DNA of 64,000 nucleotides from RH-AL1 sp965198715 (GCA_965198715.1 CBDAPV010000001.1:1612001-1676000); one strand, 5' to 3'. Shown: positions 45,749 to 56,077, counted from the first letter of the stretch. Notes: generated by a model not told the origin, from the sequence alone. Translations and numbers: made by a program.

Positions 45749-46797
45749 GAGCAGATTCCTTTCAGGTAGCATCGTAGCCTGCTGCGGTGAACATGTTGGC
45801 GCATTCGGCTGGCGTGATCTGGTCGACGAGGCGGCCGATGGCGGCCCAGAGCGCGTCCTTGGACCGCTCGGCGGCCTTGCGCAGCAAGGCTTTGAGCTTG
45901 GCGAAGGCGTTCTCGATGGGGTTGAAGTCGGGGCTGTAGGGCGGCAGCAGGCGCAGTCTGGCGCCCGCCGCTGCAATCAGGGCTTCAACCCGCGTCCCCT
46001 TGTGGGCCGGCAGATTGTCCATGATCACGATGTCGCCGGATCGCAGCTCGGGGACGAGCACGTGCTCGATGTAGGCCTCGAAGCAGGGTCGGTCGACGGC
46101 ACCGTCGAGCACGAAGGGCGCCACGATGCCGCGCAGGCTCAGGCCGGCCACCAGCGTCGTCGTCTTCCAATGGCCGTGCGGCACGCCCATCCTCAGCCGC
46201 TCGCCGTGCGGGGCGCGTCCGTGCGTGCGGGCCATCTTGGTCGAGGTGCCGGTCTCGTCGATGAAGATCAGCCGGTCGGGATCGAGATCGAGCTGGCCCT
46301 CGAACCACTCCTGCCGCGCCTGGCGGACGTCGGGACGGTCCTGCTCGGTGGCGTGCGCGGTCTTTTTTTACGCGTGATGGCGTGGCGGCGAAAGTAGCGC
46401 CAAAGCGCTGTGACGCTGACGAAGGCGCCCTCGCCAGCCAGGCGCGCCTTCAGCTCCACCAGCGTGATGTCGGGCACGTCGGCCAGTGCCGCCGCGATGA
46501 GGCCGGCGTGAGCCTCGGTACGGCGCGACAGGCGATCCCCGCCCTGCGGCTTGGCCCGGCCATCGCCGCCAGCGCGCCTAAGAGCGGCCCAGCGGATCGC
46601 GCTCGACGCACTGACGCTGAAGCGCGCCGCAGCCTCGCGGCAGGACAAGCCCTCCTCGACAGCCAAGAGGACGCGGGAGCGAAGGTCGTAGTGCAGCGAT
46701 CGGGGCATCGGGCCTGGCCTCCTCGCCAGACCAGCCCTGAATCACAACGCGGCGCCAAGCGCTACCCCTCACGAGTCAACCGGCGAGGAAACTGCTC
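45749..46797. mobile_element. IS630-family insertion sequence, second type
   Basis: Terminal inverted repeats GAGCAGATTCCT (45,749-45,760) and AGGAAACTGCTC (46,786-46,797) differ by one base and are flanked by TA on both sides. The length is 1,049 bases. Its transposase is in two overlapping frames and differs from the IS630 copy at 32,931. Confidence 0.9.
45762..46708 (-). CDS. IS630-family transposase made by -1 frameshift
   Basis: The first frame (46,708 to about 46,268) has the helix-turn-helix (CREAAARFSVSASSAIRW) and ends soon after a run of seven A at 46,363-46,369 on the coding strand. Slipping back by one base at this A7 run continues without a stop through FIDETGTSTKMAR (first Asp), IVIMDNLPAHKG (second Asp) and PDFNPIENAFAKLK (Glu), to the end at 45,762. 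A7 slippage is a known expression mode of IS630 elements, so it is probably functional. Confidence 0.88.
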
Positions 46798-46851
46798 TAG
46801 ATCCTGGTAAAGTAGTGACCTTATCATAGTAGTGCGACTAACAGGATTGGC

Positions 46852-47694
46852 ATGCCCGCTCTCTCGGACAACCTGCTCGGGACCTACCTACGAGACCGCC
46901 GCCATCGGCTCGATCCGGCCGCCTTCGGCCTCGCCGGTTCGCGCCGACGCACGCCGGGATTGCGACGGGAGGAGGTGGCTCAGCGCGCCAACATCAGCCC
47001 CACATGGTACACGTGGCTGGAGCAAGGGCGCGGCGGTGCGCCATCGGCGGACGTGCTGAACCGCATTGCCGGTGGTCTGATGTTGACCGAACCCGAGCGC
47101 GAGCATCTCTTCATGCTGGCTCTCGGGCGTCCACCGCAGGTTCGCTATAAGCCCGTCGAGGGGATCACGCCCCGCCTCCAGCGCCTGCTCGACACTTTGG
47201 AAGTCAGTCCGGCCCTGATCAAGACGGCGACCTGGGATGTCATCGCCTGGAACCGAGCCGCCGCCGTGGTGCTGACCGACTACGGCACGCTGCCGCCGGG
47301 TGAGCGCAACATCTTGCGTCGCATATTCAGCGATCCGCGCGTGCGCACCGCCCAGCATGATTGGAAGAGTTTGGCCCGCTTCGTGGTCGGGGCGTTCCGG
47401 GCTGATGCCGCCCGGGCTGGTGCGGTGTCCGAAGTGAGCCAGCTTGTGGACGAATTGTGCCGGACGAGCGCGGAGTTTGCGGCGGTATGGCGAGAGAACG
47501 ATGTCTACGTCCATGGAGAAGGGGTCAAGCGTCTGAGCCATCCAGTCCTTGGCGCCCTTGAACTGGAACATTCCGCCTTTGCCGTCGATGGTCGGCCTGA
47601 CCTTGGCATGATCGTCTACAATCCGACAACGCAGGCGATTGCCGACCAGATACGCGGACTCGCCAACGAGCATCAGGAAGAAGCGCAGCGGTGA
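46852..47694 (+). CDS. XRE-family regulator with MmyB-like ligand domain
   Basis: 280 residues. The helix-turn-helix is at residues 37-75 (RREEVAQRANISPTWYTWLE), preceded by the typical GLAGSRRRTPGL stretch. Residues 105-270 form the MmyB-like ligand-binding domain (WDVIAWNRAAAVVLTDY near 125-141, LEHSAFAVDGRPDLGMIVYN near 240-259). Such proteins often regulate a neighbouring SDR or fatty-acid-related gene, but the neighbours here are mobile elements, so its target is unknown. The start is 55 bases after the IS630 end. Confidence 0.9.
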   Translation: MPALSDNLLGTYLRDRRHRLDPAAFGLAGSRRRTPGLRREEVAQRANISPTWYTWLEQGRGGAPSADVLNRIAGGLMLTEPEREHLFMLALGRPPQVRYKPVEGITPRLQRLLDTLEVSPALIKTATWDVIAWNRAAAVVLTDYGTLPPGERNILRRIFSDPRVRTAQHDWKSLARFVVGAFRADAARAGAVSEVSQLVDELCRTSAEFAAVWRENDVYVHGEGVKRLSHPVLGALELEHSAFAVDGRPDLGMIVYNPTTQAIADQIRGLANEHQEEAQR

Positions 47695-47872
47695 ACGTCG
47701 GCTTTCGAGTTCGATGATGGAGAGCTGGGGCGGCCGATTTTGGCTGTAGAACGAACCCGCTGCGCGGGAGGGCTGCGGCTGCGTTGAGATAGGAGATCGT
47801 TCGGCTGGCGCCGCTTGAGCGACGTCGGAAGCAAACAGAGCATCTCGGCTCCTTCATCCAGGGAGCCATCCG

Positions 47873-48797
47873 ATGAACGATCTTGAGCCCGCTGCTCCAA
47901 TCAGCCCTTTACGCCAACGACTGATCGACGACATGACCATGCGCCGGTTCTCGCGAGAGACGCAGCGCAATTACATCCGCGTTGTCGGGCGGCTCGCCAC
48001 TTTCCTGGGGCGCTCGCCCGGTACGGCCACGGCGAAGGACCTGCGCTGCTTCCAGGTCGAGCAGCGCGAGGCCGGCGTTCCTGTTCCAACGATGAACAGC
48101 ATCGTGGCGGCGCTGCGGTTCTTCTTCACGCACACGCTCGATCGGCCGGATCTCGCGCGCAAGCTGGTCCGACTGTCCCATCCGCGCAAGCTGCCCGTGG
48201 TGCTGAGCCGCGACGAGGTCGCCCGCCTGCTCGACGCGACCACCTGCCTCAAGCACCAGGCGGCGCTGTCGGTCGCCTATGGCGCGGGGCTTCGCGTCGC
48301 CGAGGTCTCGATGTTGAAGGTCGCCGACATCGACAGCGAGCGCATGCTGCTCAGGGTCGAGCGCGGTAAGGGAGGCCAGTACCGCAACGCCTTGCTCTCG
48401 GCAGGTCTGCTGAGCCTGCTGCGCCAGTGGTGGACGCTCGGGCGCCAGCAAGGCGTGATGCATCGGGACGGCTGGCTGTTCCCGGGGCAGCACGCGCTGA
48501 AGCCGATCAGCACGCGCCAGCTCCATCGCATCGTGGCCGAGGCGGCGCACGCGGCGGACATCGCCAGCCAAGTCGGCCCGCACACGCTACGCCACAGCTT
48601 CGCGACCCACCTCCTCGAGGATGGCGTCGACATCCGGGTGATCCAAGTTTTGCTAAAGGATGGCGCTGCTCGGCCACGCCAAGCTGGACAACACCGCCTT
48701 CTACACCCGGGTCGCGACGCGCATGGTCCGCGCCGTCACCAGCCCGCTCGACAAGCTCGGCACGCTCAGGATCGGAGAGCACGCGCCGGGCGGTTGA
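47873..48797 (+). pseudogene. Tyrosine recombinase/integrase disrupted by a 16-base insertion
   Basis: The N-terminal SAM-like domain (MRRFSRETQRNYIRVVGRLA near 22-41) and the catalytic domain are present: the first Arg in GAGLRVAEVSMLKV, Lys in RVERGKGGQYRN and HTLRHSFATHLLEDGVDIRV. After VDIRVIQV the frame breaks. The expected LLGHAKLDNTAFYTRVA, with the catalytic Tyr, continues in another frame to the stop at 48,797. Removing about 16 bases near 48,650-48,665 would restore it. Left as it is, translation runs into unrelated Arg-rich sequence. It precedes the IS91 transposase by a few bases. Confidence 0.8.
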
Positions 48798-48801
48798 CGC
48801 C

Positions 48802-50049
48802 TTGCGCGCCTCTCTCGAGGTCGCGGACATCTTCCGTGCCGCAGGTCCGGCGTACCGGAGTGCTCATACCGGGCACCTGAGCCTGCACCAGCTCAAGGTC
48901 ATGGCGGCGATCGAGACCTGTCGCACCGCAGCTCTCGGCGGCCACGTCGACGCTTGTGACGAATGTGGCTTCGTTCGCATCGCCTACAACAGCTGCCGCA
49001 ATCGGCACTGCCCCAAGTGCCAGGGCGCGGCGGCGCGTACCTGGTTGGCCGAGCGCCAAGCGGACCTTCTTCCGGTCGGCTACTTTCATGTCGTCTTCAC
49101 GCTGCCGGCCGAGGTCGCCGCCATCGCCTTCGGCAACAAGGCGGTCGTCTACGACCTCCTCTTCAAGGCGGCGTCGGAGACCATGCTCACCATAGCCGCC
49201 GACCCGAAGCATCTGGGTGCCCGCATCGGCATCACGGCCGTGCTGCACACCTGGGGCGGAGCTGGCTTGAGGCTCCGGCGAGCGTAGCTCGTTGGAGAAG
49301 CCAGCGGAGGGTCGGCGCTGACCCACCACCCCCACATCCACATGATCGTGCCCGGCGGCGGCCTCTCGCTCGACGGCCAGCGCTGGGTCTCGTCGCGGCC
49401 GGCCTTCCTGCTGCCGGTGCGGGTTCTCGGCAAGCTGTTCCGACGGCTGTTCCTGACGCGCCTGCTCGAGCTGCATGCTGCAGGCCGCCTACAGTTCTTC
49501 GGCGATCAGCTTGGTCTCGCCGACCGGCGCGCGTTCCTGCGCCATCTGGCGCCCGTTCGAAAGCAGCGCTGGGTCGTCTATGCCAAGGCGCCGTTCGCCG
49601 GGCCCAAGGCCGTGCTCGCCTACCTGTCGCGCTACACGCACCGCGTCGCCATTGCGAACCGCCGACTGATCTCGCTCGACGAGTCCGGTATCACCTTCCG
49701 CTACAAGGACTATCGTCGCGACGGCGCCGAGCGCCACCGCACCATGAGGCTTCGCACCGACGAGTTCATCCGCCGCTTTCTGCTGCACGTCCTGCCCAAA
49801 GGCTTCCACCGCATCCGGCACTACGGCCTGCTCGCCAGCACCGGCCGCAAGGCCAATCTCGCCAAGGCCAGGGACCTGCTCGCCGTGCCTGCGCCAAGCG
49901 CGACGGAGGAGCCTACCGCACCGCCGGACCATCAGCCGCCGTGCCCATGCTGCGGCGGCCGCATGACGATCATCAAGACCTTCGAGCGCGGGAGGCAAGC
50001 GCGAGCGCCGCCAAATACCGCCGTGCCGACCCGGACGGTGTCATTGTGA
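48802..50049 (+). pseudogene. IS91-family transposase with an in-frame stop in a palindromic insert
   Basis: The N-terminal zinc-finger region (CDECGFVRIAYNSCRNRHCP then KCQ) and the HUH region (HTWGG, then THHPHIHMIVPGGG) are both present in one frame, followed by the Tyr-containing segment YLSRYTHRVAIANRR. Between WGG and SALTHH a 54-base insertion (49,258-49,311) keeps the frame but adds a TAG stop at 49,285. The start is probably TTG 48802. The C-terminal zinc finger CPCCGGRM is intact. Confidence 0.82.
49258..49311. repeat. 54-base palindromic insert inside the IS91 transposase
   Basis: The insert can fold on itself: GCTGGCTT near its left end pairs with AAGCCAGC near its right end, and CGAGC pairs with GCTCG at the centre. 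GCGGAG occurs at both ends (49,256-49,261 and 49,304-49,309). It splits a strictly conserved HUH motif region, so it is a recent insertion. Confidence 0.65.
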
Positions 50050-50484
50050 TCCGGCACGACCCACACCTCCCTCGCGTCTCGGCCCGGCGGCCTCGACGAT
50101 CGCTCCCACGCGTCTTCCTGCGCCTGATCGTGCGATTGTATCCGCGGATCTGCCCCGATCGTCCGGCCTCGAACCTTCAGCATCCTCGAAGCGATCACCC
50201 AGCGGAGACCTCGAACTGCTTCCTTGCCTTCGCCAGCGACATTGATCGAAACTGTCCTCGCGCTCGCCGGCACAAGTCGTTCCTCAAAAACCCATAGACC
50301 TTCACCGGCGGCCCGCGGGTTCGTTCTTCGGCCACTTCCGTACGCCTAACGGCGCCCGAAACTCTTCACGAAAGCAGCCCTCACGCTATCAAGCGAACCG
50401 CGACGGTAGAGAAGCTCTTCGCGGTTGCGTGAGCAACGTTCGTCTTTCAACGGACGGCCCGACAGAGCCAAATGCTGGCAAGCT

Positions 50485-51375
50485 TTACAGTTCGAGGATC
50501 CGCTCGGGGCGCGAGCGTCCCCGCACGACGTCGACGAGGCCGAACCAATTGCCCAGGAGGCGTCCGCGGCGGTCGATGTAAGGCTCGGGCCGGATCGAGC
50601 GGCGCAGGTTGGCGAGGACGTTGCGAGCACCGTAGATCAGGGCGAGCTTGCCGGTGATCGTGCCCTTGCGGGCGAGGTAGAGCTGGTTGGCGATTTGCGA
50701 GTAGCCGAAGCGCGTGCCCTTGGTGCGGCCGTTCTTCACGGCACGATGCACGCCCACGAGCCGGTTGCTCTTGACGATGCGGCCGAACGGTGCCGCCTGA
50801 CGGGAGAAGTCGACGTCCTCGGCCCAGCTGTAGAGCGGCAGCCGCTCGTCGAAGGCGATATCTTGCGCTGCGAGCCGCGACCAGCGCACCGCCATGTTGC
50901 AGCCGTAGCCGTTGAAGACCTCCGTCGTCGTCTCCCTCTCCGGTGCGACATACGCCTCGATCAGCGCCTTGGTCTGGCCGAGCGTCAACCCTGGCCCGTT
51001 GACGTCGTCGGCGAGCAGGGTGCCGGTCGCTATCACGACCTCAGGCTGGTCGAGGAACAGCCGCTCCAGCTCGGCGAGGTAGTCGCGCGCCATGACGAAA
51101 TCGTCGTCCAGGATCATGACGAGGTCGGCATCGGCGCCGACGTCGCGGAGGATGGCATTGCGCTGCGCCGAAGCGCCGCGCGAGCCCCGGCTGTAGCGGA
51201 TCGGCAGGCCGAGCCTGGCGATGGCGTCGCCATCGACGTCATGGGGATCGGCCGGACAGATGAAGATGGCGTCGGCCGGCCGCTCCTGGTCGCGCAGCTC
51301 GCGCAGCGTTTCGAGAAGGACCGTCGCTCGCCCCGTCGTGGCGATCGCGACGAAGATCCGCATTTGCTCGCCCAT
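50485..51375 (-). CDS. GT2-family glycosyltransferase
   Basis: 296 residues from ATG 51375, preceded by GGAAGGA. A GT-A fold with the nucleotide-binding start FVAIATTGRATVLLETLREL, RGASAQRNAIL near 68-78, and the metal DxD-like motif MILDDDFVMARDYL near 88-101. WAEDVDFSRQA near 180 matches the EDxD-type acceptor region. It lies alone between the IS91 remains and the RND pair and may modify a surface glycan. Confidence 0.88.
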   Translation of the reverse strand: MGEQMRIFVAIATTGRATVLLETLRELRDQERPADAIFICPADPHDVDGDAIARLGLPIRYSRGSRGASAQRNAILRDVGADADLVMILDDDFVMARDYLAELERLFLDQPEVVIATGTLLADDVNGPGLTLGQTKALIEAYVAPERETTTEVFNGYGCNMAVRWSRLAAQDIAFDERLPLYSWAEDVDFSRQAAPFGRIVKSNRLVGVHRAVKNGRTKGTRFGYSQIANQLYLARKGTITGKLALIYGARNVLANLRRSIRPEPYIDRRGRLLGNWFGLVDVVRGRSRPERILEL

Positions 51376-51494
51376 ATTTCCTTCCGGAGGCTGCGCCTAG
51401 CCGGAGCCTAGTCAAAAGCACGCGCCGCGTCAGGCGCGATCGGTTTCGTCGTAAACCGATCGTCAACGCGATATCGAACGGCCAAGCCGCCGGA

Positions 51495-52685
51495 TCAGCG
51501 CTTCTCGGCGATCCGCACCTTCTCGCCCGAGATTGTGGTCTCGAGCGGGTTGTCGATCAGCTCGTCGGCCGCAGCGAGGCCCTTCACGATCTCGACGTCG
51601 GTGCCGAGATTGCGGCCGACGACGACCGGGCGCAGCGTGACGATGCGGTCCTTGCTGACGGCGGCGACCTCCATGCCCGCGCGACCGAACACCAGCGTGG
51701 TGGCCGGCACCACCAGCGTGCCGGGCTGCGCCGGGATGTGGAACGACACCTCCGTGAAGGCGCCGGGCCAGAGCTTGTCGTCGGCATTGTCGGCCTGGAG
51801 CTCGACCAGGGCGGTGCGCGAGCCCTCGCCCAGCGCGTTGGCGGTTGAGGAGATTGTCGCGCCGAAGGTGTCGGTCCTGCCGGGGATCGTCAGCGTCGCC
51901 TTCACGCCGGCCATCATCCCGCCAAGAAAGGCCTGGGGTACGTCGACGTAGACACGGACGCGGTGGATGTCGGAGACCTGGAACAGCGGCTTGCCCGAGG
52001 TGCCGTTGGCGGTGACGAGGTCGCCGACGTCGACGTTGCGCTGGGTGACGACGCCGTCGAAGGGCGAGGTGATCTTCTCGAAGGAGGCCAGCTCCTCGAG
52101 GCGCTGCACGGCGGCCTGCTGGGCGGCGATGTTGGCCTTAGCCACCGCCACGGCCGCGGCGCTGGAGGCGGCGCCGTAACGGTCGGTGTCGCCCTTCAGC
52201 TCGCTCGACCAGCCCTGTTTGACGAGCTGTGTGGTGCGCAGGTTGACCGCCTTGCCGAGGTCTGCGTTGGCCTGGGCCTGCTCGACGCCGGCCTGCAGCT
52301 GGATCAGCTGGGCTCTACCCTGGGCGAGCTGCTGGTCGAGGTCGGGCGCGGAAATGTCGGCGAGCACGTCGCCCTTCTTCACGCGGGCGCCGATGTCCTT
52401 GTGCCAGGCGGTGACGTAGCCGCTGGCCCGCGCGTAGAGCGCGCCAGCGGTGAAGGCGCGCACCGTGCCGGGCAGCTCGAGGTCGTCCGACGTCGGGCCG
52501 GCACGCGGCGTCACGAGGCGCACGGCCTGGACGGCCTGGGTGTCGGCCCAGCGGCCGGCTTCCTGCATGCTCTTGGCGCGATCGTCGACGCCGACCGCCA
52601 CCATTGCGGCGGCGAGCACGATGCTGCCGCCGAGCACGAGAATGCCACGGCGCCGGGATGGCCTGCTGCGGATGACATCGTTCAC
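51495..52685 (-). CDS. RND efflux periplasmic adaptor (HlyD/AcrA family)
   Basis: 396 residues. An N-terminal membrane anchor (GILVLGGSIVLAAAMVAVGV near 14-33), a biotinyl-lipoyl half (SGYVTAWHKDIGARVKKGDV near 88-107), a coiled-coil hairpin from about 115 to 195, the second lipoyl half (ITSPFDGVVTQRNVDVGDLV near 206-225), and beta-barrel and membrane-proximal domains. It follows the permease gene by 14 bases. The order permease then adaptor is the reverse of the usual one. No outer-membrane factor gene is nearby. Confidence 0.93.
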   Translation of the reverse strand: MNDVIRSRPSRRRGILVLGGSIVLAAAMVAVGVDDRAKSMQEAGRWADTQAVQAVRLVTPRAGPTSDDLELPGTVRAFTAGALYARASGYVTAWHKDIGARVKKGDVLADISAPDLDQQLAQGRAQLIQLQAGVEQAQANADLGKAVNLRTTQLVKQGWSSELKGDTDRYGAASSAAAVAVAKANIAAQQAAVQRLEELASFEKITSPFDGVVTQRNVDVGDLVTANGTSGKPLFQVSDIHRVRVYVDVPQAFLGGMMAGVKATLTIPGRTDTFGATISSTANALGEGSRTALVELQADNADDKLWPGAFTEVSFHIPAQPGTLVVPATTLVFGRAGMEVAAVSKDRIVTLRPVVVGRNLGTDVEIVKGLAAADELIDNPLETTISGEKVRIAEKR

Positions 52686-52699
52686 GGTCGTCGATCCTC

Positions 52700-55600
52700 T
52701 TAAGCGGCGGGAAGTTGGACAGGCGGGTGGCGCCGGCGAGCCTTACTATCACGGCCACCATGAACAATGCTGAAAACCACCGGCACGAAGAGCAACGTGG
52801 CGACAGTGGCGAAGAGCAGGCCGCCGATCACGGCGCGGCCGAGCGGCGCGTTCTGCCCGGGCTCGATCGCCATCGGCGCCATGCCGATGATCATTGCGAG
52901 CGCCGTCATGGTCACGGGGCGCAGGCGCGCCGCACCGGCCGCCAGCGCCGCGGTCAGCGCATCCTTGCCCTCGGCGAGCTGCTCGCGGGCGAAGGCGATG
53001 ACCAGGATCGAGTTGGCGGTGGCGACCCCCATGCACATAATCGCGCCCGTCAACGCCGGCACCGACAACCTCGTGTGCGACAGGAACAGCATCCAGGCAA
53101 TGCCGGCGAGCGCGGCGGGCAAGGCCATGACGATCACGAAGGGGTCGAGCCACGACTGAAAGTTGACGACGATGAGCAGGTAGATGAGCACAATCGAGAA
53201 GGCGAGGCCGACGATGAGCTGCGTGTAGGCGCTGCCCATGGTGACGGCCTGGCCGCGGATCTCTACCGTCGAGCCCCGGGGCAGATGCGGCTTGGCCTGA
53301 GCGATGAGCGTCTCGACGTCGCCGATGACGCCGCCCAGGTCGCGATCCTGCGTGGCGGCGTAGATGTTGATCGTGTTCTTGACGTCGTAGTGCGAGACCA
53401 GGGCCGGCAGCGACTCCGGCGAGAAGGAGGCCATCGCGCCGAGTAGCTGCGTCGACCGCGCCGCGGTCAGCGGCAGCGTCTTGAGGTCGCCGATCGTGTC
53501 GATGGCGTATTGCGGCGTCTGGACCGAGACGGGATAGGACACGCCGCTCTTGGGATCGAGCCAGTAGGTCGGCGCGGTCTGCGTCGAGCCTGACAGCGTC
53601 GCCTGGAGGCTGGCGGCGGCGTCGGATTCGGTCAGGCCCACGAGGCCGGCGAGCTCGCGATTGAAGTCGACCTTGAGCGCGGGATTGCCGAAGCGCTCCT
53701 GGATGCGCGGGTCGGCGATGCCGGGCACGTGGCGCATCTTCGTCAGCAGGGCATCGGCCCATTCGCGGTTGCCGGCGACGTTGGCGCCGATCACCTGCAC
53801 GTCGAGCGGTGCCGGCGACCCAAAGTTCAGGATCTGGCTAACCATGTCGGCCGGAAGGAACGAGAAGGTCACGCCGGGGAAGTCCGCCGGCAGCCGCTCG
53901 CGCAGCATCTTGACGTATTCATCCGGGCTCTCGTTGCCCTCGTTCAGCGTGACCAGCATGTCGTCGTCGAAGACGCCGATCGTGCCGGTGTTGCCGTAGG
54001 TGATGTTGATGCCGCTGCCCGGCAGGCCGATGTTGTTGACGATGCTGGCGACGCGCTTCTGCGGCAGTAGCCGCCGCACTTCGCGCTCGACCTCGGCGGT
54101 GATGCGGCTGGTGTCCTCGACGCGCGTGCCGGTGGGCGCGCGCAGGTGGATGCGGATGGCGTCGGATTCCACGGCGGGGAAGAAGTCGCGACCGAGGAAC
54201 GGCACGAGCAGGAGCGACAGCAATGCCACGCAGAGGAAGGCGCCGGCGAAAGGCTTGGGCCGCGCCAGCGCCCGGCCGAGCAGGCCGACGTAGCCCTGCC
54301 GCAGCGCCTCGAAGCGACGCTCGAAGCCGAGCTGAAAGCGCTTGAAGAATCCGGGCGGCTTGGCGGCGGGGCTGTCCTCGTGGACGCCGTGGTGGTGACC
54401 CTGGTTACGCAGCAGCGTGTGCGCCATCGTCGGCACCAGCGTGTAGGTCAGGATGTACGAGGCGATCATGGCGAAGACCACCGCCTCCGCCAGCGGCCGG
54501 AACAGGAAACCGGCGACACCGCCCAGCGCCAGCAGCGGGACGAAGGCGATGCAGATGCAGAACAGCGCGATCGTCGCCGGCGGCATGATCTCCTTGGCGC
54601 CGAGCGTGATGGCGGTGAGGATGTCCTCGCCCAATTCCTCCATGTGCCGGTTGATGTTCTCGATCGTCACCGTGGCGTCGTCGACGAGGATGCCGACGGC
54701 CAGCGCCAGGCCGCCCAGGGTCATCACGTTGATGGTCTGGCCCAGCACCGACAGCATCGTGATCGAGACGAGAATGGCGAGCGGAATAGAAACGGTGATG
54801 ATCACCGTCGAGCGCCAGGAGCCGAGGAACAGCAGGATCATCGTGGCGGTCAGCGCCGCGGCGATGACGCCCTCGCGCACCACGGAGGTGATGGAGGAGC
54901 TCACGAAGCCGGACTGGTCGGCGACGTATTTGAGGTCGACGCCGGGCGGCAGCGTGTCGCGGATCGCCGGCAGGCGTGCCTTGACGGCAGCGATGATGTC
55001 GAGCGTCGAATTCGACCCGTTCTTCAGGATCGACATCAGCACGCCCTTGCGGCCGTCGAGCTGAACCATGTTGGTCTGCGGCGGCGAGCCGTTGTGGACG
55101 TGCGCGAGGTCGCGCATGAAGACGACGACGCCGTCGACCACCTTGACGGGAAGATTGTTGAAGTCGTCGATCACCTTGGGCGAATCGTTGAGGTCGATCG
55201 TCCACTCGTAGGCCCCGATCTTCTGCGTACCGACGGGCGTGATCAGGTTCTGCTTGGCAAGCGCGGCACCGACGTCGGCGGCGGAGATGCCGTGGGCGCG
55301 CAGGGCGCTCTGATCGAGGTCGATCTGTACCTGGCGCACCTTGCCGCCGTAGGGATAGGGCAGCTGGGCGCCGGGGATCGTGCTGAGGGCAGGGCGCACG
55401 AAGTTCTGCGCCAAGTCCTGCAGCGCCGTTTCTGACAGCGTCGGGCTGGACAGCGCGAGCTGGATGATCGGCACGCTGGAGGCGTTGTAGACGATCATCT
55501 GCGGCGGGGTGATGCCGGCCGGCAGCTGCTTCAGGATGGTCTGCGAGATCGAGACGACCTGGCTCTGCGCGGCGGCGATGTTCACCGAGGGTTGGAAATA

Positions 55601-55885
55601 GATCTTGACGATGCCGTAGCCCGGCACCGACTGCGACTCGATGTGCTCGATGTCGTTGACGGTGGTGGTCAGCACGCGCTCGTAGACGGAGACGATGCGC
55701 CCCGACATGTCGGCCGGCGGCAGGCCTGTGTAGGACCAAACCACCGAGATGACCGGGATGCCGATTTCGGGAAAGATGTCCGTCGGCGTGCGCAGGATCG
55801 ACAGCACGCCGAAGATCAGGATCAGGATCGCCATCACCACGAAGGTGTAGGGGCGAACGAGAGCGAGACGGACGATGCCGGTCAT
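52700..55885 (-). CDS. RND efflux permease (HAE1/AcrB-like)
   Basis: 1,061 residues, about 12 transmembrane helices in the RND pattern with two large periplasmic loops (about residues 35-330 and 570-870). The proton-relay Asp pair is in GILVDDATVTIENI in TM4. The N terminus RPYTFVVMAILILIFGVLSI and the second-half VVNFQSWLDPFVIVMALPAAL are typical. A His-rich loop HHHGVHED near 505 lies in the cytosolic region between the halves. The substrate is not evident; hydrophobic compounds are more likely than metals because the CusA Met triad is not seen. Confidence 0.93.
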   Translation of the reverse strand: MTGIVRLALVRPYTFVVMAILILIFGVLSILRTPTDIFPEIGIPVISVVWSYTGLPPADMSGRIVSVYERVLTTTVNDIEHIESQSVPGYGIVKIYFQPSVNIAAAQSQVVSISQTILKQLPAGITPPQMIVYNASSVPIIQLALSSPTLSETALQDLAQNFVRPALSTIPGAQLPYPYGGKVRQVQIDLDQSALRAHGISAADVGAALAKQNLITPVGTQKIGAYEWTIDLNDSPKVIDDFNNLPVKVVDGVVVFMRDLAHVHNGSPPQTNMVQLDGRKGVLMSILKNGSNSTLDIIAAVKARLPAIRDTLPPGVDLKYVADQSGFVSSSITSVVREGVIAAALTATMILLFLGSWRSTVIITVSIPLAILVSITMLSVLGQTINVMTLGGLALAVGILVDDATVTIENINRHMEELGEDILTAITLGAKEIMPPATIALFCICIAFVPLLALGGVAGFLFRPLAEAVVFAMIASYILTYTLVPTMAHTLLRNQGHHHGVHEDSPAAKPPGFFKRFQLGFERRFEALRQGYVGLLGRALARPKPFAGAFLCVALLSLLLVPFLGRDFFPAVESDAIRIHLRAPTGTRVEDTSRITAEVEREVRRLLPQKRVASIVNNIGLPGSGINITYGNTGTIGVFDDDMLVTLNEGNESPDEYVKMLRERLPADFPGVTFSFLPADMVSQILNFGSPAPLDVQVIGANVAGNREWADALLTKMRHVPGIADPRIQERFGNPALKVDFNRELAGLVGLTESDAAASLQATLSGSTQTAPTYWLDPKSGVSYPVSVQTPQYAIDTIGDLKTLPLTAARSTQLLGAMASFSPESLPALVSHYDVKNTINIYAATQDRDLGGVIGDVETLIAQAKPHLPRGSTVEIRGQAVTMGSAYTQLIVGLAFSIVLIYLLIVVNFQSWLDPFVIVMALPAALAGIAWMLFLSHTRLSVPALTGAIMCMGVATANSILVIAFAREQLAEGKDALTAALAAGAARLRPVTMTALAMIIGMAPMAIEPGQNAPLGRAVIGGLLFATVATLLFVPVVFSIVHGGRDSKARRRHPPVQLPAA

Positions 55886-56077
55886 AGCGTGACGATCATG
55901 CGGACGCGAACTTGCGCTGGGAAGGTTCGGAGCTCCCCCTAAAGATGGAACTTGGCAGCAACGTGTCGGCGACGTTCCCGTCGGAGCCCACCACGGGACG
56001 AGCGCCTATTCGCGCGACTGCGTCATGCCGGCAACAGGCCTTGGCGTCACTGCAGCCTGCGAGTGCGACCGCCGGGC

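Larger units (their letters stand above)
47710..50290 (+). mobile_element. IS91-type element with accessory tyrosine recombinase (damaged)
   Basis: A tyrosine recombinase reading frame is followed by an IS91-family HUH transposase on the same strand, the arrangement of the larger IS91 subgroup. Both genes carry disruptions. IS91 elements have no inverted repeats or target duplications, so the ends given are only approximate, placed in the non-coding DNA on both sides. Confidence 0.7.

Noticed and set aside
54146..55435. Long plus-strand frame within the RND permease gene
   Set aside because: Shadow of the permease with repetitive Arg/Gly/His text.
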